From: a virus
Virus record (IMG/VR): IMGVR_UViG_3300044678_002668
Location: 1-64,000 of that record
Direction: 5' to 3' (one strand)
Length of the DNA stretch: 64,000 nt
Positions 24,952 through 31,517 of this stretch are shown here, in pieces (positions within the stretch are counted from its first letter, which is position 1; each line of letters begins with the position of its first letter). The position numbers and the translations under genes are program-made. Below the pieces are notes generated by a model. The model saw only the letters and a program-made list of their open reading frames with translations. It was not told where the DNA came from and ran no database searches.

Positions 24952-25095
24952 ATTTTTTTAATAGAAAGACTTATTAGAATTCTCTATAGAAGTTCCACGT
25001 ATAATGTGGAGATTGAATTTTTAGTTACTTATCAAGGAGGTTGGTCTCCTTTAGTTAGAACAACTTTGATGAGATTGTTATATGACGTTTATTGA
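24952..25095 (+). CDS. Micro-gene E3, possible ATT start
   Basis: An open frame of 47 codons fits exactly between E2 and E4 and overlaps E4 by 14 bases, but it has no ATG, GTG or TTG start. The best candidate is ATT 24952, just downstream of TAGGGGGAAC. The sequence (LIERLIRILYRSS, then FLVTYQGG) weakly resembles the micro-gene at 29842. It may instead be a decayed copy. Confidence 0.35.
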   Translation: MFLIERLIRILYRSSTYNVEIEFLVTYQGGWSPLVRTTLMRLLYDVY

Positions 25096-25240
25096 ATATA
25101 TTTTTTCAGAATATGGTCCCAGTTATGAAATGTATAACATGTTCAAATGGTATAGCGATTATAAAAGATTAATGGATACGAATGGTGTTTCTAATTTTAT
25201 AATGGAAGATAGTTTACAATTTAACCTGGACAGTATATGA
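25082..25240 (+). CDS. Micro-gene E4, 52 residues
   Basis: Very aromatic and methionine-rich (YEMYNMFKWYSDYKRLM). It overlaps E3 by 14 bases and E5 by four (ATGA). Unknown function. Confidence 0.5.
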   Translation: MTFIEYIFSEYGPSYEMYNMFKWYSDYKRLMDTNGVSNFIMEDSLQFNLDSI

Positions 25241-25383
25241 GTAGGATTAAATTTAGGGGTTCAAGAAGTAGATTGCAAATGGTTGAGATGTTTTTTTGGA
25301 TGGGTGATGGTTATTCTCAATATATAGACAGCTCTCAATTTAAATCAATAATACGTGTTTTTATGGAAGAGAGGGTGTTGTGA
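25237..25383 (+). CDS. Micro-gene E5, 48 residues
   Basis: ATGA-coupled to E4. A basic start (SRIKFRGSRSRL) is followed by MFFWMGDGYSQYI and a short helix. It overlaps the GTG start of E6. Unknown function. Confidence 0.5.
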   Translation: MSRIKFRGSRSRLQMVEMFFWMGDGYSQYIDSSQFKSIIRVFMEERVL

Positions 25384-25556
25384 ATAAGATTAAGTATTTG
25401 AACTCAGATTTTATTCGTCATGCTGATGCAGCCCACAGTATGCGAAACATATTTAACTGGTCAAAATTACCTTCAAAACTTTCTTCAAGTTTTTATCATG
25501 GTATGACTGTGTTTGGTATTAAAGAACATTTCTTTGAGTGTTTAGAGTGTTTATAA
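25380..25556 (+). CDS. Micro-gene E6, 58 residues
   Basis: Starts with GTG in a GTGA overlap. Ser- and Phe-rich with histidines, ending FFECLECL (two cysteines). Precedes the secreted protease gene by 13 bases. Unknown function. Confidence 0.5.
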   Translation: MNKIKYLNSDFIRHADAAHSMRNIFNWSKLPSKLSSSFYHGMTVFGIKEHFFECLECL

Positions 25557-25569
25557 GGAGTATGTGCCA

Positions 25570-26283
25570 ATGTCTAAGTTCCAATATAAGTTCCTCATGT
25601 TAACCTTTGTAATATTGTTCTTTCTATTAGGCCTTAAGGCAGGAGCTACTGGCGACCAAGTAAAGGTATTGGTGGTGGATGGAGAGCTTCCCTATGGGGC
25701 GTATAAGAAGAATGGAGGGGTGTCTTGTGGTATGGCTCCCATTACAGAACCCTTTTATCCTAATAACGAAACTGTTAGACATGCCCTTAACATTGCCTTA
25801 ACCATTAGTCAGGATAATGATGGGGTATGTGTGGATGTTATGCCTCTCTACACCACGTCCAGTAATGCCGATAAGGGGGGATGGGAATATGATGGGGACC
25901 TCTATCATGCCGCCCTTAAGGCTGGTCTTAAGTACGACATTGTACACCTGTCCTTGGCTGGAGATAGGGAAGCTTCCATTGAGAAGCGTCTCATTAAGGA
26001 TTTAATTAAGTCTGGAGTCATTGTGGTGGTTAGCTCAGGTAATTGTGAGGAGAATGTTGAGACATGTAAGAAGGTACAATGGCCAGCTAACTACATTCGA
26101 GAAGAGGTCTTTAAGAACTCTAATAGGTTCGTAGTGGTGAGAGCTAAGAGCGTATCTAATAATCTGGAATATGAGGATGTGGCCTTCACTGAGAAAGCTT
26201 GTAGCCATCCTAGAGGCATGACTAAAGGAATGTGTGGGAGTAGTCAAGCCGCTGCTTGGTATACAAGGAAGCTCATTCCATGA
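25570..26283 (+). CDS. Secreted subtilase-like (S8) protein, degenerate
   Basis: A 237-residue protein from ATG 25570, nine bases after AAGGAG; GTG 25564 is also possible. Residues 5-27 form a signal peptide or anchor. Subtilase-like landmarks appear in order: VLVVDGELPYG (candidate Asp), ETVRHALNIALTIS (candidate His, but without the usual HGTH), VIVVVSSGNCEEN (oxyanion Asn region, normally AAGN) and CGSSQAAAWYT (candidate nucleophile in G-x-S-x-AAA). It is shorter than typical subtilases and the His motif is altered, so activity is uncertain. The many cysteines (at least seven) suggest disulphides and an extracytoplasmic location. Confidence 0.6.
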   Translation: MSKFQYKFLMLTFVILFFLLGLKAGATGDQVKVLVVDGELPYGAYKKNGGVSCGMAPITEPFYPNNETVRHALNIALTISQDNDGVCVDVMPLYTTSSNADKGGWEYDGDLYHAALKAGLKYDIVHLSLAGDREASIEKRLIKDLIKSGVIVVVSSGNCEENVETCKKVQWPANYIREEVFKNSNRFVVVRAKSVSNNLEYEDVAFTEKACSHPRGMTKGMCGSSQAAAWYTRKLIP

Positions 26284-26405
26284 AAATGCTAAGCAGCCTC
26301 ACACTCGTAGTTCCCATATCAAACATAGATGATTTAATTAGTAAACAAACTCCGTATTTAGATTCACAATATCAAATATGGAATGAAGGAATATTAATCC
26401 TATGA
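26280..26405 (+). CDS. Micro-gene F1, 41 residues
   Basis: ATGA overlap with the protease gene. The core reads VVPISNIDDLISKQTPYLD and ends near WNEG. It is clearly homologous to the next gene (PIS, DLI, K-x-T-x-YL and WN-x-G in register). Unknown function. Confidence 0.55.
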   Translation: MKMLSSLTLVVPISNIDDLISKQTPYLDSQYQIWNEGILIL

Positions 26406-26548
26406 TAAAATTAAACAGTTTCCTCAACTTAACCTACGACTTACGCATCTTAGCTCCCATCTCAATTGTACATGATTTAATTCATAAACCGACTTTGTAT
26501 TTAACTTATCGTGAAGATATGTGGAATAAAGGATGTGTTTATGCGTAG
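26402..26548 (+). CDS. Micro-gene F2, 48 residues, paralogue of F1
   Basis: ATGA-coupled to F1. The core LAPISIVHDLIHKPTLYL and WNKG aligns without gaps to F1, so the pair arose by tandem duplication and has been kept as protein. It overlaps F3 by eight bases. Confidence 0.6.
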   Translation: MIKLNSFLNLTYDLRILAPISIVHDLIHKPTLYLTYREDMWNKGCVYA

Positions 26549-26663
26549 CTTAAAACCTATTTATAACTTGTTTGGATGGGATGATTTGTTGGATAGGATG
26601 TATTCTCATATACCTTATGCCACCTATGAATTCTGGAAAGAGGCTTCTGAATGGAATACTTAA
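26541..26663 (+). CDS. Micro-gene F3, 40 residues
   Basis: Acidic and aromatic (FGWDDLLDRMYSH; YATYEFWKEASEWNT). It overlaps F2 by eight bases and F4 by 13. Unknown function. Confidence 0.5.
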   Translation: MRSLKPIYNLFGWDDLLDRMYSHIPYATYEFWKEASEWNT

Positions 26664-26812
26664 TTGTTTTCCGTGAAAAATATAGTTATAAACTACATAT
26701 GATAAACACCATAGAACCTTCAATGGAAATTGATTATAAAATGTTAGAACATGAAAGCTATAGACCAGCCCATTTTACCTTTTGGTCGAATGTAAATTGG
26801 AATGTGGTATGA
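26651..26812 (+). CDS. Micro-gene F4, 53 residues
   Basis: It overlaps F3 by 13 bases and F5 by four (ATGA). Ends HFTFWSNVNWNVV. Unknown function. Confidence 0.5.
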   Translation: MEYLIVFREKYSYKLHMINTIEPSMEIDYKMLEHESYRPAHFTFWSNVNWNVV

Positions 26813-26955
26813 ACAATATTTCTAATCTTTATCTAGCATTGTATACTAGTACGTATTTTATTATTAAAGCAAGAGAGAATAATCCTATAGCTATAGATGC
26901 TCCTGCTTATTGGAGCGACATCATTAAGAAAGTTGAAAGGTATGAGTATGTCTAA
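26809..26955 (+). CDS. Micro-gene F5, 48 residues
   Basis: ATGA-coupled to F4. Reads MNNISNLYLALYTSTYF at the start and has a basic helix at the end. It overlaps F6 by 14 bases. Unknown function. Confidence 0.5.
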   Translation: MNNISNLYLALYTSTYFIIKARENNPIAIDAPAYWSDIIKKVERYEYV

Positions 26956-27094
26956 ATTAAAAGAGCTTTATAGGATTGTGTTTGAACGCAGAGATCTTCA
27001 TGTTAAGATTAACCCTCTTTATTTTCATGAAGAGTTTTATCCTGGGCATAACTTCTTTTGGGATACCGCTATAAGGAAAGGGAATTTTCTGTGA
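26942..27094 (+). CDS. Micro-gene F6, 50 residues
   Basis: I chose ATG 26942, which sits within the end of F5, over an upstream in-frame start that would overlap it more. Basic helix followed by LYFHEEFYPGHNFFWD. GTGA coupling to F7. Unknown function. Confidence 0.5.
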   Translation: MSMSKLKELYRIVFERRDLHVKINPLYFHEEFYPGHNFFWDTAIRKGNFL

Positions 27095-27252
27095 CTAATT
27101 TAGAATACAATATGTGGGATGAATGTAATGTTATATCTGAACATAATGTTTGGGTAGAACACACTACTCCTGAAAATAGAAATCATTTTCAAGCTTCTTT
27201 TACAAGTAACTGGTCTTGGTGGATTATGAAAACAGGGGAATATATTACATGA
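27091..27252 (+). CDS. Micro-gene F7, 53 residues
   Basis: Starts with GTG overlapping the F6 stop. Rich in Asn, His and Trp (FTSNWSWWIMKTGEY). ATGA-coupled to the next gene. Unknown function. Confidence 0.5.
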   Translation: MTNLEYNMWDECNVISEHNVWVEHTTPENRNHFQASFTSNWSWWIMKTGEYIT

Positions 27253-27584
27253 AATACGAAAAGTATAAAGATTTCACACAGTTAACAGGATCGTTAGAGG
27301 ACATTGCTCTTGGTCTTGAGGATGAGCTAGTTAATGTGGACATTAAAGTCAAGCGTAAGAACTTCTTGGAGTGGTTGGGAGGAGATGAAGTTATCCTAGA
27401 ATCTGAATGGCCTCTTTATTGGGGCTCATCCTTTACTCTTAAAGGAGTATTGGAACCTCAAGAAGGAACCTGGGAAGTGGAGTTAGCGGTTACTGAGGGG
27501 GGAGATGAGGTGAGTGTATACGATATGGGGAACACTCTCTATTCCTACTTAGACGAACTCTTATCAGATTACACTAATACGTGA
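27249..27584 (+). CDS. Hypothetical acidic protein, 111 residues
   Basis: ATG 27249 in an ATGA overlap with F7; a longer in-frame start exists upstream but overlaps F7. A strongly acidic, beta-rich product (LEDIALGLEDELVNVDIKV; GTWEVELAVTEGGDEV). Last gene before the structured RNA region. Not recognised. Confidence 0.6.
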   Translation: MKYEKYKDFTQLTGSLEDIALGLEDELVNVDIKVKRKNFLEWLGGDEVILESEWPLYWGSSFTLKGVLEPQEGTWEVELAVTEGGDEVSVYDMGNTLYSYLDELLSDYTNT

Positions 27585-27596
27585 CATCCTGTTTAT

Positions 27597-27991
27597 AGCT
27601 ACCCTTGCGCTTCGTGCTTTTAGGCACTACGCTTTTGGCGTTTGCTTAGATACACTAACCCTATTACGGGACTTTAAGTTACGCCGTTCCTTTTGGGAAC
27701 ATTGGCGGGACATATAGCTTAGAACCCTTATGGGTTCAGTCTAGGGTGGCTTATGCCACCGAGCTGTTCAAGAGGGTAGAGCCTCTCTAGGGTAGTATGC
27801 CCAGCTCTTGACCACCTGTGGTTAGGCTAGTAGAATATATATCTACAGTCGGTTAACCTAACTCTTTGGGCGGGCCTTGCGCCTTCACTATATGTCCAGG
27901 TTCAGACCCTTGATTGTCCTTTAAGAAGGGGCACTAGTAGTCTAACCTGTTTGGCCTGGCCTCATTAGCTTCGGCGTCTAATGGGTAGGTC
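27597..27991 (-). ncRNA. Large structured non-coding RNA, candidate new class
   Basis: About 395 bases without a supported gene fold into at least a dozen helices. CTACCC at 27599-27604 pairs with GGGTAG at 27983-27988 and closes the ends. A ten-pair helix, 27708-27717 with 27888-27897, encloses a multi-branch core. A second bulged helix of about ten pairs joins 27898-27907 with 27940-27948. Local hairpins are at 27614-27627, 27629-27641, 27682-27707, 27722-27737, 27745-27760, 27771-27786, 27830-27846, 27869-27883 and 27963-27983. On the minus strand the loops are A-rich (AUAA twice, CAAAA twice); on the plus strand they are U-rich. Together with the motif just upstream at 28008 this favours minus-strand transcription. 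Not a tRNA, tmRNA, RNase P or group I intron by motif. Size and location recall phage GOLLD/ROOL RNAs; no homology is claimed. Confidence 0.7.
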
Positions 27992-28007
27992 TTACTATTA
28001 TTGTAAT

Positions 28008-28018
28008 ATTATTTGTTA
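28008..28018 (-). promoter_or_regulatory. Recurring leftward motif, copy 4
   Basis: TAACAAATAAT on the minus strand, 17 bases upstream of the first base of the structured RNA when read leftward. No leftward protein gene lies nearby, so if the motif is a promoter the RNA is its product. Confidence 0.5.
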
Positions 28019-28053
28019 CTTAAGTAAAGAATAAAAAGAGTAAAAGGAGTGAC

Positions 28054-28245
28054 ATGATTATCTTAGATTACTTTGATGGGTCTCTTATTAAAGAGTTAAG
28101 ACGAGAGATTAAGAACTTACAATTTCAACAAGAATATATGAAACAGTTTGAAGATATTTATGTAGGTACTCGAGACAGTTTTTTAAGTATTGGAATAAAT
28201 TATATTTCTGACCATTATAAGAGGTATATGGATACATGGTTTTAA
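28054..28245 (+). CDS. Micro-gene H1, 63 residues
   Basis: It has a good AAAAGGAG site. Acidic start, a basic helix (KELRREIKNLQFQQEYMKQF), then RDSFLSI and an aromatic end. The RDSFLSI segment and about 25 residues after it align with H3. It overlaps H2 by ten bases. Confidence 0.6.
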   Translation: MIILDYFDGSLIKELRREIKNLQFQQEYMKQFEDIYVGTRDSFLSIGINYISDHYKRYMDTWF

Positions 28246-28418
28246 TCACAAATGAACTTGGATTTTATAACCACTATCTAAAACATACAGATGGAGATAT
28301 TCCTGCTGAAGAAGATAGTCCAATCTGGTATTATTTTTTTGGTAGTGATAGGGATGGTATGCTAGTATCTCATTCATATTTATGGGAATTTATTAAAGAA
28401 CATATGGAGACTATGTAA
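28236..28418 (+). CDS. Micro-gene H2, 60 residues
   Basis: Overlaps H1 by ten bases. Acidic, aromatic product (EEDSPIWYYFFGSDRDGMLV) with a C-terminal helix. The spacing of the aromatic block and end helix resembles the other micro-genes. Unknown function. Confidence 0.55.
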   Translation: MVLITNELGFYNHYLKHTDGDIPAEEDSPIWYYFFGSDRDGMLVSHSYLWEFIKEHMETM

Positions 28419-28419
28419 G

Positions 28420-28608
28420 ATGACGAGCCTACATGAGTTTGGAATTGTAAGATATTATCTTTTTGATAGCGGCGCCACTTTAGACATCTTAGAGCTTAAA
28501 AAAACTCTCTATTATAGAGAACAGCCTTCCATGAGAGACAGTTTTTTATCTATAAAAACAACTTATTTATTCTCTGATTTGGATACTTATTTAGAAAGAG
28601 GTTTATGA
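28420..28608 (+). CDS. Micro-gene H3, 62 residues, paralogue of H1
   Basis: Starts one base after the H2 stop. It contains RDSFLSI followed by an aromatic helix like H1. The 14 bases GAGACAGTTTTTTA are identical in both genes, showing duplication of at least the C-terminal half. ATGA-coupled to H4. Confidence 0.6.
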   Translation: MTSLHEFGIVRYYLFDSGATLDILELKKTLYYREQPSMRDSFLSIKTTYLFSDLDTYLERGL

Positions 28609-28760
28609 AAATCTTATCTTATGAGAATGCAATACCAGCATACTTTGACTATGATGTTGTTTACTATCTTTTTTTCGCAGCTTCTGGTGATGGTTTTTTA
28701 ACATTAGGAGATTGCGATACGATGCTACGTATTATGGAAAAGGTTTTGGAAAATTTATGA
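28605..28760 (+). CDS. Micro-gene H4, 51 residues
   Basis: ATGA overlap on both sides. Reads YFDYDVVYYLFFAASGDGF then a short helix; the GDGF plus end-helix layout resembles E5 and H2. Unknown function. Confidence 0.55.
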   Translation: MKILSYENAIPAYFDYDVVYYLFFAASGDGFLTLGDCDTMLRIMEKVLENL

Positions 28761-28939
28761 ATCCTATATATAAGCCTATTAGCCTGATATTAAACATGTA
28801 CTATAGTGTTAAACAAAACCTGTTAGTAAATAATGTAGCTCATAATGGTGGATTTACTTATCTAAGAGATGGATGGTTTACTAGAAATACTTCTAAACTT
28901 TTATTTGAAATTTTTGAAGAGGCTTTTAATGTACTCTAA
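28757..28939 (+). CDS. Micro-gene H5, 60 residues
   Basis: ATGA-coupled to H4; an upstream in-frame ATG was rejected for that reason. Reads GGFTYLRDGWFTRN and LLFEIFEEAFNVL. It overlaps the next gene by 11 bases. Unknown function. Confidence 0.55.
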   Translation: MNPIYKPISLILNMYYSVKQNLLVNNVAHNGGFTYLRDGWFTRNTSKLLFEIFEEAFNVL

Positions 28940-29714
28940 ATATGATGACCATACCTTTCTTCCCCTAACAATTAACGAACATGGCCGTCCCGATGGAGGA
29001 GATAGTTTAGCTAACTTTGCAAGATATTACCTAGCATGTTTAGCCACTGGCAAACCCTTTACATTAGAACCTCTAACACATGTCCTCTCCCCAGAAGGAG
29101 TTTGTATTAGACATCCAGGAGAAGGCTTTTATTGCAGCTTCTATTATCAAGGTCCGCTTTTTTGGAACAACCCTAAAGAAGTTAGTAGGGACCAAATGAA
29201 AGCTTTAATGTGGGTTATGGCCTATTATAAGAAACATCCCGAATTGTTAAAGGACAAGCCCAAATTCGCAACACTCTTCACACAGCTCGAATACCTTTAT
29301 TCTAAAAGGCTATATATGTTTGCCCAGAATGGTGACGTTATGTTGCCTTTCTTTATGGCTAAATCTTATCCTTGGCTCCTGTTTAGAGATTTAGAAATGT
29401 TAATTAACCTTGCCATTGTTTGTGGGGTATTACCAATTGTAAGGCATGATAAGCCTTGGGGATTTGGTAAAGGATACAAGGTCATGTTTAGTTGGCAAGA
29501 TAAGGAAGACTGGTGTGATGGAGATTGCAACATGCTTGTTGACTTGATTGGTTCTTTTCTGATAAAAGATACCTGGATGTCAAAGTGGATGCGACGTATC
29601 TATAATAAAATTAGAGGAGATAAATATATCCAACACTATTATAGAAATGAATCTGGCAATAATGAAGAGATTGGTAGGGAGCTAGCTTTAGCTGGAAAGA
29701 GCAGTACTTTATGA
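28929..29714 (+). CDS. Hypothetical protein, 261 residues
   Basis: ATG 28929, within the end of H5, is preferred to an upstream in-frame ATG inside H5. A globular protein with the segment INEHGRPDGGDSLANFARYY near its start, a Trp/Tyr-rich middle and a basic C-terminus. The N-terminal segment looks conserved, as in phage hypothetical proteins, but I cannot name a family. It is the only medium-sized gene in this part of the micro-gene array. Confidence 0.65.
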   Translation: MYSKYDDHTFLPLTINEHGRPDGGDSLANFARYYLACLATGKPFTLEPLTHVLSPEGVCIRHPGEGFYCSFYYQGPLFWNNPKEVSRDQMKALMWVMAYYKKHPELLKDKPKFATLFTQLEYLYSKRLYMFAQNGDVMLPFFMAKSYPWLLFRDLEMLINLAIVCGVLPIVRHDKPWGFGKGYKVMFSWQDKEDWCDGDCNMLVDLIGSFLIKDTWMSKWMRRIYNKIRGDKYIQHYYRNESGNNEEIGRELALAGKSSTL

Positions 29715-29854
29715 AATCCATTAAAGATCGAGATGAATTTAATTCTCATGTATATGATTCTTCAATAGCGTATTGTTTTTTTGAACATCGTAGCTCTGCC
29801 ATAAGTTCAGATTTTTCTAACACTCTTTTAGAGGAATATATATGGAACTTATAA
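29711..29854 (+). CDS. Micro-gene I1, 47 residues
   Basis: ATGA overlap with the 261-residue gene. Acidic, Ser-rich (HRSSAISSDFSNTLLEEYIWNL). It overlaps I2 by 13 bases. Unknown function. Confidence 0.5.
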   Translation: MKSIKDRDEFNSHVYDSSIAYCFFEHRSSAISSDFSNTLLEEYIWNL

Positions 29855-29970
29855 GTGTTATGTATCTTATTAAAAATAGGCTGTATAGCTTCTATATAGA
29901 AGTTCTATACAATACAAAATTTTACTTAGTTACTGAGTTTTATTATGGTTTTATACAGGAGTGGTTTTGA
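29842..29970 (+). CDS. Micro-gene I2, 42 residues
   Basis: Overlaps I1 by 13 bases and I3 by four. Extremely aromatic (NRLYSFYIEVLYNTKFYLV). It resembles micro-gene E3 in its LI-x-R-L-Y and LVT patterns. Unknown function. Confidence 0.5.
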   Translation: MELISVMYLIKNRLYSFYIEVLYNTKFYLVTEFYYGFIQEWF

Positions 29971-30095
29971 ATCTTTTACAAGATATACATAGCATGCAAA
30001 ATCATTCATTGCAATATATACATATAATTTACTTTTTAGAAGGAACCTCTCTTATTAGTTTTCCAAACTATACACCATACATAGAGTATTTATAA
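29967..30095 (+). CDS. Micro-gene I3, 42 residues, TTG start
   Basis: Starts with TTG in a TTGA overlap. Reads MNLLQDIHSMQNHSLQYIH and ends in YIEYL. The non-ATG start makes it less certain, but it fits exactly between its neighbours. Confidence 0.4.
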   Translation: MNLLQDIHSMQNHSLQYIHIIYFLEGTSLISFPNYTPYIEYL

Positions 30096-30217
30096 TGCGT
30101 TTATTACGAAGCTTATCAGCAGAACATTTTCCTACTTTTATCTTTCTTAAAACTTTTTATACTTTTAAATGGCAACTTTATGAAGGATTAAAAAGAGGTT
30201 GCAAATGTTTTTATTAG
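30095..30217 (+). CDS. Micro-gene I4, 40 residues
   Basis: TAATG overlap with I3. Aromatic centre (FPTFIFLKTFYTFKWQLY) and a basic Cys-containing end. It overlaps I5 by 13 bases. Unknown function. Confidence 0.45.
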   Translation: MRLLRSLSAEHFPTFIFLKTFYTFKWQLYEGLKRGCKCFY

Positions 30218-30342
30218 ATACAGTTTCAAGAAAACTAAACAATAAAGATCTCACAATGAATCTTTTTTCTTTGCGAGATTATGAAAAGTCTTTTAAATAC
30301 CGTTTAGTTGTGGACATAATGAAAAAAGGAGAAAGGCTATAA
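30205..30342 (+). CDS. Micro-gene I5, 45 residues
   Basis: Overlaps I4 by 13 bases. Basic product (DTVSRKLNNKDL; KKGERL at the end). Its end carries the GGAGAAAGG ribosome site for the next gene. Unknown function. Confidence 0.5.
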   Translation: MFLLDTVSRKLNNKDLTMNLFSLRDYEKSFKYRLVVDIMKKGERL

Positions 30343-30343
30343 T

Positions 30344-30544
30344 ATGACTTTTGATGAAGCGCACATGTATCTATTTGAAATGTTTGAAGAACTTAAAGAA
30401 AGTTTCTCTGAAGAAATGCAAGAAGTGTTGGTGGATACCCTAGCTCATCCACAAGAGCTAACTCTAGAAGATCTAAACGCTTTAGCAGAGGTAATGAATA
30501 TATCCTTAGAAAAAGTAAAACCAACCCTTTACATCGTAAAGTGA
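30344..30544 (+). CDS. Hypothetical acidic helical protein, 66 residues
   Basis: Starts one base after I5. Strongly acidic helices (LFEMFEELKESFSEEMQEVL). This charge pattern occurs in DNA-mimic and anti-defence proteins, but nothing more specific supports such a role. Confidence 0.6.
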   Translation: MTFDEAHMYLFEMFEELKESFSEEMQEVLVDTLAHPQELTLEDLNALAEVMNISLEKVKPTLYIVK

Positions 30545-30563
30545 TTGGAGTACAATAAGGGAT

Positions 30564-30668
30564 ATGACTAACTTAATTAATACTGCTTTCAACATTTCTT
30601 TAGTGGCGTTTATGATTTGGGCACCACTATTTTCAGTTTGGATTATATGGAAACATTCTTCAAAATAG
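30564..30668 (+). CDS. Single-span membrane peptide, 34 residues
   Basis: AATAAGGG lies seven bases upstream of ATG 30564. One hydrophobic helix of about 22 residues (ISLVAFMIWAPLFSVWIIW) and a short basic tail. It overlaps the next micro-gene by 22 bases. Unknown role. Confidence 0.45.
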   Translation: MTNLINTAFNISLVAFMIWAPLFSVWIIWKHSSK

Positions 30669-30733
30669 TGTTCATTATCTTTATGTTAAAGCTAAGTGGT
30701 ACCTTTATTGATTGGGTATCTGGAAAGGAATAA
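30647..30733 (+). CDS. Single-span membrane peptide, 28 residues
   Basis: Hydrophobic helix FFKIVFIIFMLKLSGTF with a short tail ending SGKE. It overlaps the previous peptide gene by 22 bases and ends with GGAAAGGAA, which may serve the next gene. Very short, so uncertain. Confidence 0.35.
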   Translation: METFFKIVFIIFMLKLSGTFIDWVSGKE

Positions 30734-30738
30734 GTTAT

Positions 30739-31038
30739 ATGGCTAGACCACCAATGGCTAACAGAATTCGTTATGTTAAAGTAGAAGACGGAGTATATAA
30801 ATCCTTCCGTCGTTATAATGGCTATCTAGTTTTGCTTTACGTGAAGCTTAAGTCTTTTAAGATTATTGATGATCTTGGTAAGTCAGTAGTAGAAGGCACC
30901 ATTATGGGAGGTAGCCACCAGTTAAAAGTGGCAGCTAAGAAAGCTTTAATGAAACTGGGAGTGGCGTTTAAAGAAGAAGGACGAGATAATACAAGTCGCA
31001 TCTTAAAGAAAGCTAAAGAGAAAGGATTGATTAAATGA
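30739..31038 (+). CDS. Hypothetical basic protein, 99 residues
   Basis: I chose ATG 30739 with AAAGGAA upstream; a TTG further upstream is possible. Very basic C-terminus (ILKKAKEKGLIK) and a beta-rich core. Possibly nucleic-acid binding; no motif recognised. ATGA-coupled to the lipoprotein gene. Confidence 0.6.
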   Translation: MARPPMANRIRYVKVEDGVYKSFRRYNGYLVLLYVKLKSFKIIDDLGKSVVEGTIMGGSHQLKVAAKKALMKLGVAFKEEGRDNTSRILKKAKEKGLIK

Positions 31039-31451
31039 GCAAAGCTTTAGGTTTTTTATTTGCATGTTTTATGTTAGGATGTCAACCAGCTTCTTATCAT
31101 TATCCTTATAATGACGAACATTTAATTCAAGCAGACAAAGAGTTAAAGGAAGCCATTGCCGCTTTACAAAATAGTATTACAGATCTTCAAGTAAGACAAG
31201 CAACTTTAGAGGGTTATGGATATGTAGCGGCAATTGTAGATCCCTGCACAGATCATCCAACAAAGATTGATGAAATCTTTTTAAGGTTAAGTGATGGAAG
31301 TCTTATTGCTTCTTTTTCAGATAATGCTAACGGACTAAATACAAGGTGGAGTATAATCCAAAATGGAACATATTCAACCACTGATGGTACGGGATGTACT
31401 TTCACTGTAAGCAATGGAGTAGTTAGTCCTTCTATTGTTAAGGAGCTTTAA
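31035..31451 (+). CDS. Putative lipoprotein, 138 residues
   Basis: The N-terminus is a lipoprotein signal: MSKALGFLFACFMLGC, with LGC as lipobox and cysteine 16 as the likely lipidated residue. A short coiled-coil stretch (EAIAALQNSITDLQ) and a compact beta-rich domain with two cysteines follow. A membrane-anchored periplasmic or surface protein, perhaps for superinfection exclusion or lysis. Those roles are guesses. Confidence 0.65.
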   Translation: MSKALGFLFACFMLGCQPASYHYPYNDEHLIQADKELKEAIAALQNSITDLQVRQATLEGYGYVAAIVDPCTDHPTKIDEIFLRLSDGSLIASFSDNANGLNTRWSIIQNGTYSTTDGTGCTFTVSNGVVSPSIVKEL

Positions 31452-31517
31452 TACATGTCTCAAAGTGGTTGAAGAGGGTCGTCAACAAGTAGACTTAAAA
31501 GAAGATTGGAGGGGGTT

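Noticed and set aside
27890-27950. tRNA T-arm-like GGTTCAGACCC
   Set aside because: The flanking stem does not pair, and the bases form a better long helix with 27940-27948.
27597-27991. Group I intron, RNase P RNA or tmRNA
   Set aside because: Some short matches to intron core motifs exist (AGACTA, CATATAGT), but the pairings needed for P3/P7 are absent and no gene is interrupted. The RNase P GAGGAAAGUC and tmRNA end motifs are missing.
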